Source: Chloroflexota bacterium
Lineage (GTDB): Bacteria; Chloroflexota; Anaerolineae; UBA4142
Length of the DNA: 6,750 bases
NCBI GenBank assembly: GCA_016199405.1
Contig: JACQGS010000251.1
Location: 1 to 6,750 of the forward strand
Reading direction: 5' to 3'
Numbering within the stretch: position 1 is the first letter of the stretch; each line of letters starts with the position of its first letter. Below the pieces are notes generated by a model. It had not been told where the DNA came from, searched no databases, and saw only the letters and a list, made by a program, of their open reading frames with translations. The translations under genes and the position numbers were made by a program. This document shows, one piece after another, positions 5,790 through 6,750 of the stretch.

Positions 5790-5820
5790 AAAACGTTCAC
5801 TCGAAATGGGTGGGCGTTTT
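5790..5820. terminator. Probable bidirectional terminator between convergent genes
   Basis: AAAACGTTCAC (5790-5800) pairs with GTGGGCGTTTT (5810-5820), 11 pairs including two G-U on the + transcript, with a 9-base loop. It ends in TTTT on both strands. It lies 8 bases after the DUF2442-type stop and 5 bases after the end of the - strand zinc-ribbon gene. It matches the terminator at 5055-5082 at 23 of 28 positions. Confidence 0.75.
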
Positions 5821-5825
5821 GCTTT

Positions 5826-6233
5826 TCACGGCTTGCGCGGCTTTGTTTTCGAACGCCTCTTCTTGCGCGGCTTCTTTTTGACGCGCTGCTCCAACTCATC
5901 CACGCAGTAATTCAGGAATCCCCGCAAGCAATCCGTCGAGCAAAAGTACAGGTCGAATTGCCCGCTCTCAACCATGTCGGCAACGTCAATCGTCGCGAAC
6001 GCGTGCTCTTTGCTCGCGTCGGAATGGTCGCCGTGCCACGTGAGCGTGAAGAACGCGGCGGTGTCGTTTGCCATCTCGTAACGCTCTTTGCCCACCTTGC
6101 GCATCGCGCCCGCGTTCAGCACCGCCATTCCGTGCGCTCCGCCGATTTTGTTTTTGCGGCACCAAGGGCAGACGCGGTTCTTGGGAAAGAAAACTTGATT
6201 GCCTTGGACGACGGGCAGTTTGAGGTGGGGCAT
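5826..6233 (-). CDS. Small zinc-ribbon protein with basic C-terminal tail
   Basis: A 135-residue protein I do not recognise. Two cysteine pairs, Cys22-Pro-Trp-Cys25 near the start and Cys98-Ser-Thr-Asp-Cys102 near the end (FCSTDCLRGFLNYC, with Cys110 after it), are spaced like the two halves of a zinc ribbon or treble-clef finger; FCS..CL..F resembles MYM/TRASH-type knuckles. Between them lies a soluble domain with His/Asp-rich stretches (residues 67-77). The tail from residue 118 is nearly all Lys, Arg and Pro, as expected for nucleic-acid contact or a disordered anchor. ATG 6233 is chosen because AAGGA lies 7 bases upstream (complement of 6241-6245); an in-frame start at 6332 would read through the inserted element. 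It could be cotranscribed with the small gene at 6408-6633. Confidence 0.78.
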   Translation of the reverse strand: MPHLKLPVVQGNQVFFPKNRVCPWCRKNKIGGAHGMAVLNAGAMRKVGKERYEMANDTAAFFTLTWHGDHSDASKEHAFATIDVADMVESGQFDLYFCSTDCLRGFLNYCVDELEQRVKKKPRKKRRSKTKPRKP

Positions 6234-6288
6234 ACGTTCATCCTTGCTGTGCAGTCTGTTGTGCGTTGATGCGGGTGAGTTAGCGCGT

Positions 6289-6312
6289 GGGGTAGGGCAC
6301 GCGGGGTAGGGG
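6289..6312 (+). other. Potential G-quadruplex upstream of the zinc-ribbon gene
   Basis: Four G-runs on the + strand, GGGG-TA-GGG-CACGC-GGGG-TA-GGGG, satisfy the classical G3+N1-7 pattern. GGGGTAGGG is repeated with a 14-base offset (6289-6297 and 6303-6311). The right half is the end of the MITE-like element. It lies 56-79 bases upstream of the zinc-ribbon start codon, on the non-transcribed side for a - strand transcript. Confidence 0.55.
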
Positions 6313-6411
6313 CGAGGCATTCGCCAGAACAAGATTGCATTTCAGACTTGGTTGGAATAAACCGATCAAGATTTCAGCAAGACCAAGAACTTGCGAATGC
6401 CTCGCCCTTAC
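6306..6411. mobile_element. MITE-like element with 19-bp terminal inverted repeats
   Basis: GTAGGGGCGAGGCATTCGC (6306-6324) and GCGAATGCCTCGCCCTTAC (6393-6411) are inverted repeats, 18 of 19 identical, bounding a 106-bp element with no coding capacity. Inside, CTTGGT (6347-6352) can pair with ACCAAG (6382-6387). I recall GTAGGGGCGAGGCATTCGC-type ends as an interspersed repeat in Chloroflexota and Cyanobacteria genomes. No unambiguous target duplication is visible; ACGCG occurs near both ends (6299-6303, 6410-6414), but it overlaps the terminal repeat on one side. Confidence 0.8.
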
Positions 6412-6633
6412 GCGCGTTTCACCACCCTGATCTCCTCCTCCGTCAGCCCCCTGCGGCAACTCGCGCGAAGCGACCAGCGCGTCAACGCCCAAAGTGCGGG
6501 TGCGCTGTCTGGGTGTCGGTCGCATCAACCTGCCGCCGATTTTCAGGGCGTCTTCGATGATGACTTCTTTGCGCGCGAAAAGTTCGACGCGTTCGCCGAT
6601 GACGCGCTTGGCAGTTTCGATTGGTGAGTCCAT
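6408..6633 (-). pseudogene. Small frameshifted ORF ending in the MITE
   Basis: From ATG 6633 the frame reads MDSPIETAKRVIGERVELFA and on to ...SRELPQG (residues 1-62), after which it turns into a Gly-rich, unlikely sequence. One base fewer in the run of five C at 6447-6451 would continue as LTEEEIRVVKRA and stop at TAA (6410-6408), giving a coherent 74-residue acidic/basic helical protein. That stop lies inside the terminal repeat of the MITE-like element, so the original C-terminus may have been replaced. Without the correction the frame runs through the element to 6280. I do not recognise a family. A near-consensus promoter sits just upstream, which supports a real gene start. The break is either a true mutation or a homopolymer sequencing error. 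Confidence 0.5.
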
Positions 6634-6641
6634 CACGGGGT

Positions 6642-6669
6642 ATTATAACGCAGAGGAAATGCAAGTCAA
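6642..6669 (-). promoter_or_regulatory. Near-consensus sigma-70 promoter, leaderless geometry
   Basis: On the - strand TTGACT (6669-6664) and TATAAT (6647-6642) are separated by 16 bases. The expected transcription start, about 7 bases on, is near 6636-6634, directly at the GTG (6636) or ATG (6633) start codon. No Shine-Dalgarno sequence precedes them, so the transcript would be leaderless. Confidence 0.75.
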
Positions 6670-6726
6670 CCGATTGGCAAAAAAATCACGGCTTGTGCAA
6701 AGTCATGTTTCAAAATATGGGTGGCA

Positions 6727-6743
6727 GCCCAGCCGCGCTGGGC
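6727..6743. repeat. Perfect GC-rich hairpin near the window end
   Basis: GCCCAGC-CGC-GCTGGGC forms a 7-bp stem with a 3-base loop. There is no T-run. It may be part of an element or gene continuing past the window. No gene is visible between 6670 and 6750. Confidence 0.45.
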
Positions 6744-6750
6744 GTGAGCA

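Noticed and set aside
6234..6332. Upstream start of the zinc-ribbon gene
   Set aside because: The added 33 residues read the MITE end and G-rich spacer and give a Pro/Arg/Ser-rich sequence; ATG 6233 has a proper ribosome site.
6348..6627. Two short + strand open frames
   Set aside because: Both run through the MITE-like element and antisense to the small - strand gene, with no ribosome site or recognisable sequence.

Overview
The window (6,750 bases, moderately GC-rich) reads as bacterial chromosome. The dense GCG/CGC codon use, the nonamer (GCGAAAGNN-type) repeats, and the two short inverted-repeat elements, with TGTCATTTCGA and GTAGGGGCGAGGCATTCGC ends, resemble Chloroflexota (Anaerolineae-like) genomes as I recall them. 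That assignment is inference from style, not from a marker gene.

Left part (about 1-3850, all + strand): a likely operon of a small four-helix membrane protein (147-551), a catalytic M16 zinc peptidase (574-1947), a non-catalytic M16 partner overlapping it by 4 bases (1944-3221), and a tail-anchored protein made almost wholly of about nine 15-residue repeats (3268-3846). The two M16 proteins probably form a heterodimer, one carrying the zinc site and the other lending substrate-binding residues. The repeat protein looks like a short beta-solenoid tethered to the membrane and is the least explained gene here.

Middle (3847-5085): a repeat-rich spacer, then an isocitrate dehydrogenase of the short (about 360 aa) class with all substrate and metal residues in place, closed by a strong intrinsic terminator.

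Right part (5086-6750): an accessory, rearranged region. A good extended -10 promoter drives a VapB-like antitoxin-type gene whose best ribosome-binding site opens onto an in-frame stop after two codons. The next gene, a DUF2442-type protein, is split from it by a 101-bp MITE-like element flanked by a perfect 10-bp direct repeat. Removing the element and one repeat copy rejoins the genes as TAA-T-ATG. Two sequence-related terminators bracket this pair. On the - strand lie a small zinc-ribbon protein with a very basic tail (5826-6233), a second MITE-like element (6306-6411), and a small gene (6408-6633) that appears frameshifted at a run of five C, takes its stop codon from that element, and has a near-consensus promoter placed for leaderless transcription. 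No tRNA, rRNA, CRISPR array or complete transposase was seen, and no gene-free stretch exceeds 300 bases.
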